Part shown: positions 44,976 to 54,304 of the stretch, in pieces
How positions within the stretch are numbered: position 1 is the stretch's first letter
Layout: each line of letters starts with the position of its first letter
From: Capillimicrobium parvum
GTDB taxonomy: Bacteria > Actinomycetota > Thermoleophilia > Solirubrobacterales > Solirubrobacteraceae
Direction: 5' to 3'
NCBI RefSeq assembly: GCF_021172045.1
Contig: NZ_CP087164.1
Coordinates: forward strand, 4,836,001 to 4,900,000
DNA length: 64,000 bases
Notes under the pieces: model-generated
What the model was told of the DNA's origin: nothing
Seen by the model: the letters and a program-made list of their open reading frames with translations, nothing else
The model's database searches: none
Position numbers and translations under genes: made by a program

Positions 44976-47900
44976 GTGGCCGCCGTGGACCTCACCCTCG
45001 ACGCGAAGTACGTCGCCGAGCAGGGGCCGATCTTCCTGACGGGCGTGCAGGCGCACGTCCGCGCGATCCTCGACCAGCTGCGCCTCGACCGCCGCAACGG
45101 GCTGCGCACCGGCGCCTTCGTCTCCGGCTACCAGGGCTCGCCGCTGGGCACGTTCGACCGCGAGCTGCACCGCCAGCTGCACCTGGCGCCCGACGGCGCG
45201 CTCGTCCACGTCCCGGCCGTCAACGAGGAGCTTGCCGCCACGTCGGTCTACGGCACCCAGCTCGTCGACCAGCTCCCGGGCGCGCGCACCGACGGGGTGT
45301 TCGGCGTCTGGTACGGCAAGGGACCGGGCCTGGACCGGGCGTGCGACGCCATCCGCCACGGCAACTTCGTCGGGGCCGCGCGGACCGGTGGGATGGTGGC
45401 GCTCGTGGGCGACGACCCCGGCTGCAAGTCGTCGACCATCCCCAGCGCCTCGGAGCAGATGCTCGCGGGCCTGCACGTGCCGACGCTCTACCCGGGCCGG
45501 CTCGAGGAGGTGCTGGCGTTCGGCCTGCACGCCGTCGCCTGCTCGCGGGCGTCGGGCCTGTGGTCGGCGATCAAGTCGGTGACGAACATCGCCGACGGCG
45601 CGGGCACCGCGACGCCCGTCGCGGCGGGCTTCGTCCCGGTCGTGCCGCAGCTCGAATGGCGCGGCCGGCCGTTCGTCCACGAGCCGTCGGGCAAGCTGCT
45701 CGCTGCCCGCTCGCTGGAGATGGAGGAGACGCTGGTCTCCGTCCGGCTGCCGCTGGCCAAGCTCTACGCGCGGGCGAACGCGCTCAACGAGATCGCCGTG
45801 GCGCCGCGCGCCGCCCGGCTCGGGATCGTGGCCGCCGGCAAGACGTTCTACGACCTGCGCCACGCGTGCGAGCTTCTCGGCCTCGACGACGCACGGCTCG
45901 AGCGGCTCGGGATCCGCCTGCTGCGGGTCGGGATGCTCTATCCGCTCGACGAGGACGTCGTGCGCGAGCTGGCGCGCGGCACGACCGACGTGCTCGTCGT
46001 CGAGGAGAAGGGCCCGTGGCTGGAGCGGGCGGTGCGCGACGCGCTCTACGACCTGCCGGAGCGCCCGCGCGTGCTGGGCAGGCTCGATGCCGAAGGACGC
46101 CCGCTCGTCCCCGCCGCGGGCGAGCTCGACGGCGATCTGGTCGCGGCGGTCCTGGCCCGGGCCGTGGCGCCGCTGCTGCCCGACGGCGAGCGCCTCGCCG
46201 CCCGCCCGGCGCCCGCCGCCGCTCCCGTGCCCCCGCCCGTCGACCTCCCCGCCCGCAGCCCGTTCTTCTGCTCGGGCTGCCCGCACAACCGCTCCACCGA
46301 CGTCCCCGACGGCACGCAGGTCGGGGTCGGCATCGGCTGCCACACGATGGTGCTCCTCACCCGCGAGGGCAAGGGCGAGCTGACCGGCCTGACCCAGATG
46401 GGCGGCGAGGGCGCCCAGTGGATCGGCATGGCGCCGTTCACCGGCACCGCCCACTTCGTCCAGAACATCGGCGACGGCACCTTCCACCACTCGGGCTCGC
46501 TGGCCGTCCGCGCGGCGGTCGCGGCCGGGGTGAACATCACGTACAAGCTGCTCTACAACTCCGCGGTCGCGATGACCGGCGGGCAGGCGGTCGAGGGCGT
46601 CCTCGCCGTTCCGGAGCTGGCCCGCGGCCTGGCGGCCGAGGGCGTGCGCCGGATCGTCATCACGGCGGAGGAGCCCGAGCGCTACCGCGGCGTGGCGCTG
46701 CCCGGCATCGCCTCCGTCCGGGGGCGTGACGCGCTGCTCGACGCCCAGCGCGAGCTGGCCGAGGTCCCGGGCGTGACGGTGCTCATCCACGACCAGCGCT
46801 GCGCCGCCGAGAAGCGGCGCCTGCGCAAGCGCGGCAAGCTGGCCGACCCGCCGCAGCGCGTCGTGATCGAGGAGCGCGTCTGCGAGGGCTGCGGCGACTG
46901 CGGGCGCAAGTCCGACTGCCTCAGCGTGCGGCCGGTCGAGACCGAGTACGGCCGCAAGACGCAGATCCATCAGGCGTCGTGCAACAAGGACTTCTCCTGC
47001 CTGGAGGGCGACTGTCCGTCGTTCGTCACCGTGCTGCCGCCGCGCGGGCGGCGAGCGGCCTCCGCCCCGGCGCCCTCGCGCCCGTCGCCGTCCGAGCCGC
47101 CCTCAGGGCTGCCGACGCCCGAGCCGCGGGTCCCGGCGCACGACTGCACGATCCGCATGGTCGGCATCGGCGGCACGGGCGTCGTGACGATCAGCCAGGT
47201 CCTCGGCGTGGCGGCGATGCTCGACGGCCGCCACGTGTGGAGCCTGGACCAGACCGGCCTGAGCCAGAAGGGCGGGCCGGTCGCCTCCGACGTGCGTTTC
47301 GCCGACGCGCCGATCGGCGGCGCGAACAAGGCGGCGGCCGGCGGCGCGGACGTGCTGCTCGGCTTCGACCTCCTCGGCGCCGCCGCGCCGAAGAACCTGG
47401 CAACCGCCTCGCCCGACCGGACCGTGGCGGTGATCTCCACGAGCGAGGTCCCCACGGGCCAGATGGTCATCGATCCCGCCGCGGCGTTCCCCGGCGCGCC
47501 CAGCGTGCTCGCGCCGATCGAGGCCGCGACCCGCCGCGACGAGAACGTGCTGCTCGACGCCCAGCACCTGTCGCAGGCCCTGCTGCACGACGACATGCCC
47601 GCCAACGCGCTGCTGCTCGGCGCCGCGTTCCAGGCGGGCGCGCTGCCGCTGTCGGCCGGGGCGATCGAGCAGGCCTTCCGGCTCAACGGCGCCGCCGTCG
47701 AGCGCAACCTGGCCGCGTTCGCGTGGGGCCGTGCGGCGGTCGCCGATCCGGGGGCGGTCGCGGCGGTGCTGGACGCGCCGGACGAGCCGGCGCCGCGGAC
47801 GGCGGACGAGCTGATCGCCGACCGCGCCGCCGAGCTGCGGCGCTACCAGGACGACCGGTACGCGCGCCGCTACGAGGACGCTGCCCTCCGGGTGATGGCG

Positions 47901-48428
47901 GTCGCGGCCGAGCGGGCGCCCGACAAGGCCGGCGCGATCGCGACGGCCTTCGCAGGCGGCCTCTTCAAGCTCATGGCCTACAAGGACGAGTACGAGGTCG
48001 CCCGGCTGCACCTCGACGGCGCCGACCGGGCGCGGGCCGCCTCCGGGTACGGCCCGGGCGCCCGGGTGGCCTGGCACCTGCATCCGCCGGTCCTGCGCGG
48101 GCTCGGGATGCGGCGCAAGGTCCGCCTCGGCTCCTGGTTCACCCCCGCCTTCACGGCCCTGCGCGAGGGGCGCCGCCTGCGCGGCACCCCGCTGGACCCG
48201 TTCGGCCGCACCGAGGTGCGCCGGACGGAGCGGGCGCTCGTCGGCGAGTACCAGGGCATCGTCGACGAGGCGCTGCGCCACCTCACGCCGCGGACGGCGG
48301 ACGCGGTGGTCGAGCTGTGCGAGCTGCCCGGCGTCGTGCGCGGCTACGAGGAGATCAAGCTCGCCGCGGTGGCGCGCTTCCGCGAGGAGGCGGCGCAGCG
48401 CCTGGCCGCCCTGCGCGCCGCGGCGTAG
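44976..48428 (+). CDS. Indolepyruvate:ferredoxin oxidoreductase family protein, fused alpha/beta
   Basis: An 1150-residue fusion. The N-terminal TPP-dependent pyrimidine and core domains (SGYQGSPLGTFD, GKGPGLDRACDAIRHGNF, FCSGCPHN, GIGCHTMVLL, GDGTFHHSG) lead to a Cys-rich Fe-S stretch (VCEGCGDCGRKSDC, CNKDFSCLEGDC). A gamma domain follows (GIGGTGVVTISQVLG, DQTGLSQKGGPVASDV), then a C-terminal extension typical of the long form. It decarboxylates aryl- or branched 2-oxo acids to acyl-CoA, reducing ferredoxin. GTG 44976 is the likely start. It is divergent to the uracil permease gene and stands alone. Confidence 0.95.
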   Translation: MAAVDLTLDAKYVAEQGPIFLTGVQAHVRAILDQLRLDRRNGLRTGAFVSGYQGSPLGTFDRELHRQLHLAPDGALVHVPAVNEELAATSVYGTQLVDQLPGARTDGVFGVWYGKGPGLDRACDAIRHGNFVGAARTGGMVALVGDDPGCKSSTIPSASEQMLAGLHVPTLYPGRLEEVLAFGLHAVACSRASGLWSAIKSVTNIADGAGTATPVAAGFVPVVPQLEWRGRPFVHEPSGKLLAARSLEMEETLVSVRLPLAKLYARANALNEIAVAPRAARLGIVAAGKTFYDLRHACELLGLDDARLERLGIRLLRVGMLYPLDEDVVRELARGTTDVLVVEEKGPWLERAVRDALYDLPERPRVLGRLDAEGRPLVPAAGELDGDLVAAVLARAVAPLLPDGERLAARPAPAAAPVPPPVDLPARSPFFCSGCPHNRSTDVPDGTQVGVGIGCHTMVLLTREGKGELTGLTQMGGEGAQWIGMAPFTGTAHFVQNIGDGTFHHSGSLAVRAAVAAGVNITYKLLYNSAVAMTGGQAVEGVLAVPELARGLAAEGVRRIVITAEEPERYRGVALPGIASVRGRDALLDAQRELAEVPGVTVLIHDQRCAAEKRRLRKRGKLADPPQRVVIEERVCEGCGDCGRKSDCLSVRPVETEYGRKTQIHQASCNKDFSCLEGDCPSFVTVLPPRGRRAASAPAPSRPSPSEPPSGLPTPEPRVPAHDCTIRMVGIGGTGVVTISQVLGVAAMLDGRHVWSLDQTGLSQKGGPVASDVRFADAPIGGANKAAAGGADVLLGFDLLGAAAPKNLATASPDRTVAVISTSEVPTGQMVIDPAAAFPGAPSVLAPIEAATRRDENVLLDAQHLSQALLHDDMPANALLLGAAFQAGALPLSAGAIEQAFRLNGAAVERNLAAFAWGRAAVADPGAVAAVLDAPDEPAPRTADELIADRAAELRRYQDDRYARRYEDAALRVMAVAAERAPDKAGAIATAFAGGLFKLMAYKDEYEVARLHLDGADRARAASGYGPGARVAWHLHPPVLRGLGMRRKVRLGSWFTPAFTALREGRRLRGTPLDPFGRTEVRRTERALVGEYQGIVDEALRHLTPRTADAVVELCELPGVVRGYEEIKLAAVARFREEAAQRLAALRAAA

Positions 48429-48495
48429 CCGGCCGGCCGGTCCGCGGGTGGACAGCGCGTACCGGGAGGCGGGGCGCGCGGGGTAGCCGAGCCCC

Positions 48496-49412
48496 ATGCC
48501 GGCGATCGACGACGTGCGCGTGACCGTCTGCCGGATCCCCACCGACGAGCCGGAGTCCGACGGGACGCTGGAGTGGGACGCCACCACGATCGTCCTCGTC
48601 GAGGTGCAGGCCGCCGGCACGACCGGGCTCGGCTACACGTATGGCGACGCCGCCGCGGCCGGCGTCGCCGCCGGGAAGCTGGCCGGCACCGTCGTCGGCC
48701 GCGACGCGCTCGACGTCCACCAGGCGTGGCTCGCCATGGTCCGCGCGATCCGCAACGACGGCCGGCGCGGGCTCGCCGGGATGGCGGTCTCCGCGTGAAG
48801 ATGAAGGTCGGCCGCGAGCCGGCCCGCGACCGCCACCGCCTCGCGGTGGCGCGCGCCGCCATCGGCCCGGACGTCGAGTTCTACGTCGACGCCAACGGCG
48901 CCTACGAGCGCCGCGAGGCCCGGGCCTGGGCGCAGACGTTCGCCGACGCGGGCGTCACCTACCTCGAGGAGCCGGTCAGCTCCGACGACCTCGACGGCCT
49001 CCGCCTCCTGCGCGACCGCGCCCCCGCAGGGCTGGCGATCGCCGCCGGTGAATACGCCTACGCCCTCGAGGACGTCGCACGGATGCTCGCCGCCGGCGCG
49101 GTCGACGTGCAGCAGGTCGACGTGACGCGCTGCGGGGGCATCACGGAGCTCGTTCGCGCGGGCGCGCTGTGCCAGGCCCTCGGCGTTCCGCTGTCGGCGC
49201 ACTGCGCGCCCGCCGTCAGCGTCCACGCCTGCTGCGCGGTGCAGCGCCTCGCGCACCTCGAGTACTTCCACGACCACGTCCGCATCGAGCGCCTGCTGTT
49301 CGACGGCACGCTCGAGCCCGACGGCGGCGACCTCGTCCCGGACCGGACGGCCGCCGGCCACGGCCTCACGCTGCGCCGGGATGCGGCGGCCCGCTACGCG
49401 ACGTCGGGATAG
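48496..49412 (+). pseudogene. Enolase-superfamily gene with an internal deletion
   Basis: The N-terminal domain (ATG 48496, MPAIDDVRVTVCRIP to GMAVSA) stops at TGA 48796-48798. The second frame starts with GTG 48795 (VKMKVGREP) and runs to 49412 with barrel residues KMK, DANGAY, EEP, GEYAYALED and H in SAHCAP. In intact relatives about 55-60 residues separate these parts (the AVDxALWD segment), so roughly 170 bp is missing as well as the frame. The GTGA overlap could let both halves be translated, but a barrel lacking its first strands is unlikely to work. It overlaps the convergent gene at 49394. Confidence 0.8.
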
Positions 49413-52390
49413 TCGCGCTCCGGCCGCGGGCCCGCCACGCCGGCCGGCCCATGGTCCATCGCCATCTTCAGCACCTGGGCCAGGTGCAGCGCGCGCCGCT
49501 CGGTGCCGTGCTCGATCTGCGTCTTGCACGAGAAGCCGTCGTTGACGATCAGGACGTCGTCGCCGGCCGAGCGGACCGCCGGCAGCAGGCGCCGCTCGCC
49601 GATCCTCATCGACAGCTCGTACTTCTCGGCCTCGAAGCCGAACGAGCCCGCCAGCCCGCAGCACCCCGCGCCCAGCTCGCCGTCGAACCGCAGCCCCATG
49701 TCGTGCAGGACCGCGGACGTCGCGTCCGTCTCGATCACCGCCTTCTGATGGCAGTGCACGTGCAGGATCGCGTCGCGCTCCAGGCGCGGCAGCGGCCAGT
49801 CGGGCACCTCCTGGCGCAGGTACTCGGCCAGCGTCAGCGCCTGCAGCGACAACCGCTTGGCGTCCTCGTCGTGCGGGAACAGGTTGACGAGCTCGTCGCG
49901 CAGCACCGACAGGCAGCTCGGCTCGAGCCCGACCAGGTGGGTGCCCGCACGGATGTGCGGCCGCAGCGCGCGCAGCAGCCCGCGCAGATACCGCTGCGCC
50001 GTGTCGAGCATCCCGTAGTCGTAGAGCGGGCGGCCGCAGCAGATCGGCTCCATCGGGACGACGACCCGGCGGCCCGCCGCCTCGAGGACCTCCACGGCGG
50101 CCTTCGTCACCTCGGGGTGCAGGTGGTCGTTGAACGTGTCGGCGAACAGCACGACCGGCGGTGCGTCCGGGTTGACGACCGGACGCCGCGCGAACCACGC
50201 CCGGAACGTCTGCGTCGCGAACCGCGGCATCTCGCGCTCCGTCGTCAGCCCGGCCAGCCGCTGCACGGACGAGCGGCCCAGCATCAGGTTGGCCAACCGC
50301 GGCATCCGCCGGGCCAGCCGCGCGTGCACCATGATCAGCCCCATCGCGTACGCCGGCCGCGGCCGCAGGCGGCGCCTGTAGTGGTGTGAGAGGAACTCCG
50401 CCTTGTACGTCGCCATGTCGACGCTCACCGGGCAGTCGCCCTTGCAGCCCTTGCACGCGAGGCAGAGGTCGAGCGACTCGTGCACCGCGTCCGAGCGCCA
50501 CCCGCCCGTGATCGTCTCGCCGCGCAGCATCTCGAACAGCACGCGCGCCCGGCCGCGGGTCGTGTGCTGCTCGTCGAGCGTCGCCATGTAGCTCGGGCAC
50601 ATCGTCCCGCTCGACACGTCGCGGCACTTGCCGGCGCCCACGCACCGCAGCGCCGCGTGCGCGAACGAGTCGCCGTCCTCGGGGAACGAGAAGTGCGTGC
50701 GCGGGTTCGGCGGGTTGTAGTCGACGCCGAGCTTGAGGTCGTCGGTGAGCGCGTTCGGCTCGACGACCTTGCCCGGGTTGAGCTTCCAGTCCGGGTCCCA
50801 CAGCGCCTTGTACTCGCGGAACGCGTCCATGAGCCGGGGGCCGAACATCTTCGGCAGCAGCTCCGCGCGCGACTGGCCGTCGCCGTGCTCGCCCGACAGC
50901 GAGCCGCCCAGCGCCGTGACGAGGTCCGACACGTCGTCCATGAACCGCCGCCATGTCTCGATGCCCCCGGCGCTGCGCAGCCCGAAGTTGATCCGGCAGT
51001 GCACGAGACCCTGGCCGAAGTGGCCGTACTTCGACGTGTCGTAGCCGTAGCGGTCCAGGAGCTCCTGGAAGCCGCGCAGGTACTCGCCGAGGCGCTCGGG
51101 CGCGACCGCCGCGTCCTCCCAGCCCTCGTAGTGGTCCTTGCCGCCGGGCAGGTACGCGGTGGCGCCGAGCCCGCCCTCGCGCACCGCCCACAGCCGCTGC
51201 TCGTCGGCCTCGTCGTCGTACATCGTGTACGCGAAGTCGCCGCTCAGCGCGTCGAGGCACTCGCGCGCGCGAGCGTCGGACTCGTCCTTGGTCGGCGCGC
51301 CGAACTCGACGAGGAGGAACCCCGTGCCGTCCGGCAGCATGGGCACCTCGGACTGGTGCATGCCCTGCTCGAGCATGTCGCGCACCATCACGTCGTCGAT
51401 CGCCTCGCAGGCCATGGGCCCGTGCGCCATGACCTCGGGCACGTGGTCGGCGGCGTCGAAGATCGTCGGGTAACCGAGGCAGACGATCGTGCGGGCGGCC
51501 GGCCACTCGGTGAGGTCGACGGTTGCCTCGAGCGTGATCGCCAGCGTGCCCTCGCTGCCCGACAGCGCCCGGGCGACGTGAAAGCCCTTCTCGGGCAGGA
51601 GGTCGTCGAGGTTGTAGCCGGACGCGCGGCGCGGGATCTGCGGGTAGCGGTCCCGGATCTCGTCGGCGTAGCGGTCGCGCAGGTCGCGCAGCCCGCGGTA
51701 CAGCTCGGCCTGCCGGCCGGACCGGGCGACGATGCGCTCGAGCTCGTCGCCGGACGTCTGCCCCACCCGCATGCGCGCCCCGTCGTACAGGACGACCTCG
51801 AGCTCGCGCAGGTTGTCCGACGTCCGCCCGGTCATGACCGAGTGCGCCCCGCACGAGTTGTTCGCGATCATGCCGCCGAACGTGGCGTAGGCGTGGGTGG
51901 ACGTGTCGGGCGGGAACGACAGCCCGAAGTCGCGCTCGGTCGCCTTGGCGAGCTGGTCGCGCACGACGCCGGGCTGCACCCGCGCGATCCGCCGCACCGG
52001 GTCGACGTCCAGCACATCGCGCATGTGCCACGACGTGTCGAGGATCACCGCGGCGTTCGTCGTCTGGCCGGCGAGACTGGTGCCGGCGCCGCGCGCCGTG
52101 ACCGGGGCGCCGAACGCCCGGCACACCGCCACCGCGGCCACGACGTCGCTCGCGTCGCGGGGGCAGACGACCCCGATCGGCGCCTGCCGGTAGTTCGAGC
52201 TGTCGCACGTGTACGCGGCGCGGAACGCCTCGTCGAAGCGCACGTCGCCTCGGACTTCGGCGGCCAGCCGGCGCGCCAGCGCGGCCGCGTCGACCTCGAC
52301 CTGCTCGTGGTGGCGGTTGACGAGCTGGCGGCGCTTGCGGGCGCGGACGCGCTGGAGGTCGGCGCCCGAGAGGCTGACGGCGCCCATCAT
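49394..52390 (-). CDS. FAD-linked oxidase/Fe-S oxidoreductase fusion (GlcD/D-lactate dehydrogenase-like)
   Basis: A 998-residue protein. A FAD-binding PCMH domain (PRDASDVVAAV, RGAGTSLAGQ, NNSCGAHSVMTGRT) and FAD-oxidase C domain (GHFGQGLVHCRINF, SGEHGDGQSRAELL) are followed by [4Fe-4S] motifs (CVGAGKCRD, CLACKGCKGDCP). Two CCG domains close it (HCHQKAV, GCCGLAGSFGFE). This layout oxidises a 2-hydroxy acid such as D-lactate or glycolate and passes electrons to quinone. ATG 52390 overlaps the stop of the TPP enzyme gene (ATGA). The coupling suggests lactate or pyruvate metabolism; the substrate is unproven. Confidence 0.92.
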   Translation of the reverse strand: MMGAVSLSGADLQRVRARKRRQLVNRHHEQVEVDAAALARRLAAEVRGDVRFDEAFRAAYTCDSSNYRQAPIGVVCPRDASDVVAAVAVCRAFGAPVTARGAGTSLAGQTTNAAVILDTSWHMRDVLDVDPVRRIARVQPGVVRDQLAKATERDFGLSFPPDTSTHAYATFGGMIANNSCGAHSVMTGRTSDNLRELEVVLYDGARMRVGQTSGDELERIVARSGRQAELYRGLRDLRDRYADEIRDRYPQIPRRASGYNLDDLLPEKGFHVARALSGSEGTLAITLEATVDLTEWPAARTIVCLGYPTIFDAADHVPEVMAHGPMACEAIDDVMVRDMLEQGMHQSEVPMLPDGTGFLLVEFGAPTKDESDARARECLDALSGDFAYTMYDDEADEQRLWAVREGGLGATAYLPGGKDHYEGWEDAAVAPERLGEYLRGFQELLDRYGYDTSKYGHFGQGLVHCRINFGLRSAGGIETWRRFMDDVSDLVTALGGSLSGEHGDGQSRAELLPKMFGPRLMDAFREYKALWDPDWKLNPGKVVEPNALTDDLKLGVDYNPPNPRTHFSFPEDGDSFAHAALRCVGAGKCRDVSSGTMCPSYMATLDEQHTTRGRARVLFEMLRGETITGGWRSDAVHESLDLCLACKGCKGDCPVSVDMATYKAEFLSHHYRRRLRPRPAYAMGLIMVHARLARRMPRLANLMLGRSSVQRLAGLTTEREMPRFATQTFRAWFARRPVVNPDAPPVVLFADTFNDHLHPEVTKAAVEVLEAAGRRVVVPMEPICCGRPLYDYGMLDTAQRYLRGLLRALRPHIRAGTHLVGLEPSCLSVLRDELVNLFPHDEDAKRLSLQALTLAEYLRQEVPDWPLPRLERDAILHVHCHQKAVIETDATSAVLHDMGLRFDGELGAGCCGLAGSFGFEAEKYELSMRIGERRLLPAVRSAGDDVLIVNDGFSCKTQIEHGTERRALHLAQVLKMAMDHGPAGVAGPRPERDYPDVA

Positions 52391-54177
52391 CGATTGACGA
52401 ACTCCGCCAGCTTGCCCTTCAGCGAGTTCTTGACGATCCGCCCCGCCGCCGGGTCGCCCGACCGCAGTGCGCCCGCGAGCTCCTTGGCCTGCTCGAAGCG
52501 GATGTGCGGCGGCAGCGGCGGCACCTCCGGGTCGGTGTGGACGTCGAGCAGCACGGGCCGGTCGGCGGCGAACGCCTGGTCCCAGCCGCCGGCCACGTCC
52601 TCCGGCCGCTGGACCGTGATGCCGCGCCACCCGATCAGCTCGGCATAGCCCGCGTAGTCGAACGCCGGCAGCACCTGGGAGGCCTCGAGCTTCGGGTCGC
52701 CCGACATCACCCGCTGCTCCCAGGTGACCTGGTTGAGGTCGCGGTTGTTCAGCACGCAGACCACGACGCGGTGGTCGAACGCGCCCTGGGACCAGTGATA
52801 GGCGATGTCGACGAGCGCGTTGATGCCGAGCATCTGCATCGCGCCGTCGCCCACCGCGGCGATCACCGGCCGGTCGGGGTAGGCGAACTTCGCCGCGAGC
52901 GCGTACGGCACCGCCGGGCACATCGTCGCCAGCGTCCCGCTGAGCGCCGCGTCCATCCCCGCGCGCATCCGCAGGTGCCGGGCCCACCAGTTCGTGGCCG
53001 AGCCGGAGTCGGCGGTGAGGATCGCACGGTCGGGCAGGCGCTCGGACAGCTCGTGGAAGACGAGCTGGGGGTTGATCGGGTCGGCCGACTGGTGCGCCCG
53101 ATCGTCGAGGATCTCCCACCACCGCCGCACGCCGGACTCGATCTCCTCGCGCCACGACCGGTCCGGCTTGCGTTCGAGCAGGCCGGCCAGCCGCCGCAGC
53201 GTGGCGGCGGCGTCGCCGACGAGGTTGACCTCCATCGGGTAGCGCATCCCGATCAGCCGCGCGTCGATGTCGATCTGCACGCCGCGCGCCTGCCCGGGCT
53301 CGGGCAGCCACTCCGAGTACGGGAAGCTCGAGCCGACCATGAGCAGCGTGTCGCAGCCCTCCATCATGTCGTTGGAGGGCTTCGTGCCGAGCAGCCCGAT
53401 GGAGCCGGTGACGTAGGGCAGGTCGTCGGGCAGGACGGCGCGGCCGTTGAGCGCCTTGGCGACGCCGCAGCCGAGCAGGTCGGCGACCGCCTCCACCTCG
53501 GCCACCGCGTGCTTGGCGCCCTGGCCGATGAGCATCGCGACCCGCTCGCCGGCGTTGAGCACGTCGGCGGCACGGCGCAGCTCCTCGTCGGACGGGACGG
53601 GGGCGCCGCCCGCGAAGCCGACCGCCGAGGACTGCACCGCGCCGTGGGCGCGCGGCGGCTCGGAGAACGGCGCCTCCTGGACGTCGCCGGGGACGATGAT
53701 GCAGGCGACCGAGCGCGTGGCCTTGGCCACCCGCATCGCCCGGTCGATCAGGTGCGGCGCCTGCTCGGGGGTCATGCACACGTGGACGAACTCGTGCGCG
53801 ACGTCCTTGAACAGCGAGACGAGGTCGACCTCCTGCTGGTACTCGGCGCCGAGCGACATCCGCTTCTGCTGACCGACGATGGCCACGACGGGCTGGTGGT
53901 CGAGCTTGGCGTCGTAGAGCCCGTTGAGGAGATGGATCGCGCCGGGCCCGCTGGTGGCCATGCAGACGCCGACCTCGCCGGTGAACTTCGCGTGCGCGCA
54001 GGCGGCGAACGCGGCGATCTCCTCGTGGCGCGTCTGCGTGAACCGCACGCGGTCCCCCGCCTCGTGGAAGGCGCCGAGCAGGCCGTTGATGCCGTCGCCG
54101 GGGTAGCCATAGACGCGCTGCACGCCCCAATCGGCGAGGCGGTTGAGCATGAAGGCGGCGACGGTCTGGCTGGCCAT
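52387..54177 (-). CDS. Thiamine pyrophosphate-requiring enzyme, pyruvate oxidase/PoxB-like
   Basis: A 596-residue TPP enzyme with the three usual domains: pyrimidine-binding (YGYPGDGINGLLGAF, TRHEEIAAF with catalytic Glu), central, and PP-binding (AVGDGAMQML, NNRDLNQVTWEQ). The closest-looking group is pyruvate dehydrogenase (quinone), PoxB, which converts pyruvate to acetate at the membrane. ATG 54177 follows AAAGGA. Its stop overlaps the start of the FAD/Fe-S gene, so the two are probably functionally paired. It is divergent to the GH15 gene. Confidence 0.9.
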   Translation of the reverse strand: MASQTVAAFMLNRLADWGVQRVYGYPGDGINGLLGAFHEAGDRVRFTQTRHEEIAAFAACAHAKFTGEVGVCMATSGPGAIHLLNGLYDAKLDHQPVVAIVGQQKRMSLGAEYQQEVDLVSLFKDVAHEFVHVCMTPEQAPHLIDRAMRVAKATRSVACIIVPGDVQEAPFSEPPRAHGAVQSSAVGFAGGAPVPSDEELRRAADVLNAGERVAMLIGQGAKHAVAEVEAVADLLGCGVAKALNGRAVLPDDLPYVTGSIGLLGTKPSNDMMEGCDTLLMVGSSFPYSEWLPEPGQARGVQIDIDARLIGMRYPMEVNLVGDAAATLRRLAGLLERKPDRSWREEIESGVRRWWEILDDRAHQSADPINPQLVFHELSERLPDRAILTADSGSATNWWARHLRMRAGMDAALSGTLATMCPAVPYALAAKFAYPDRPVIAAVGDGAMQMLGINALVDIAYHWSQGAFDHRVVVCVLNNRDLNQVTWEQRVMSGDPKLEASQVLPAFDYAGYAELIGWRGITVQRPEDVAGGWDQAFAADRPVLLDVHTDPEVPPLPPHIRFEQAKELAGALRSGDPAAGRIVKNSLKGKLAEFVNR

Positions 54178-54304
54178 GAGCGGTCCTTTCCGCGGGGTCT
54201 CCTTCCTCGGAGTACCCGCCGTGCCGGCCGCGAACAGGGGCGGTCTCCCCGCGGACCGGTCGGGCGGGGTTTGAACCGCCGTCGCTTGCGGACAAGCCCG
54301 CCCC

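Noticed and set aside
48796-48798. TGA in the enolase-family gene as selenocysteine
   Set aside because: The frame after it meets another stop at once, and the missing segment shows a deletion. No conserved Cys is expected there.
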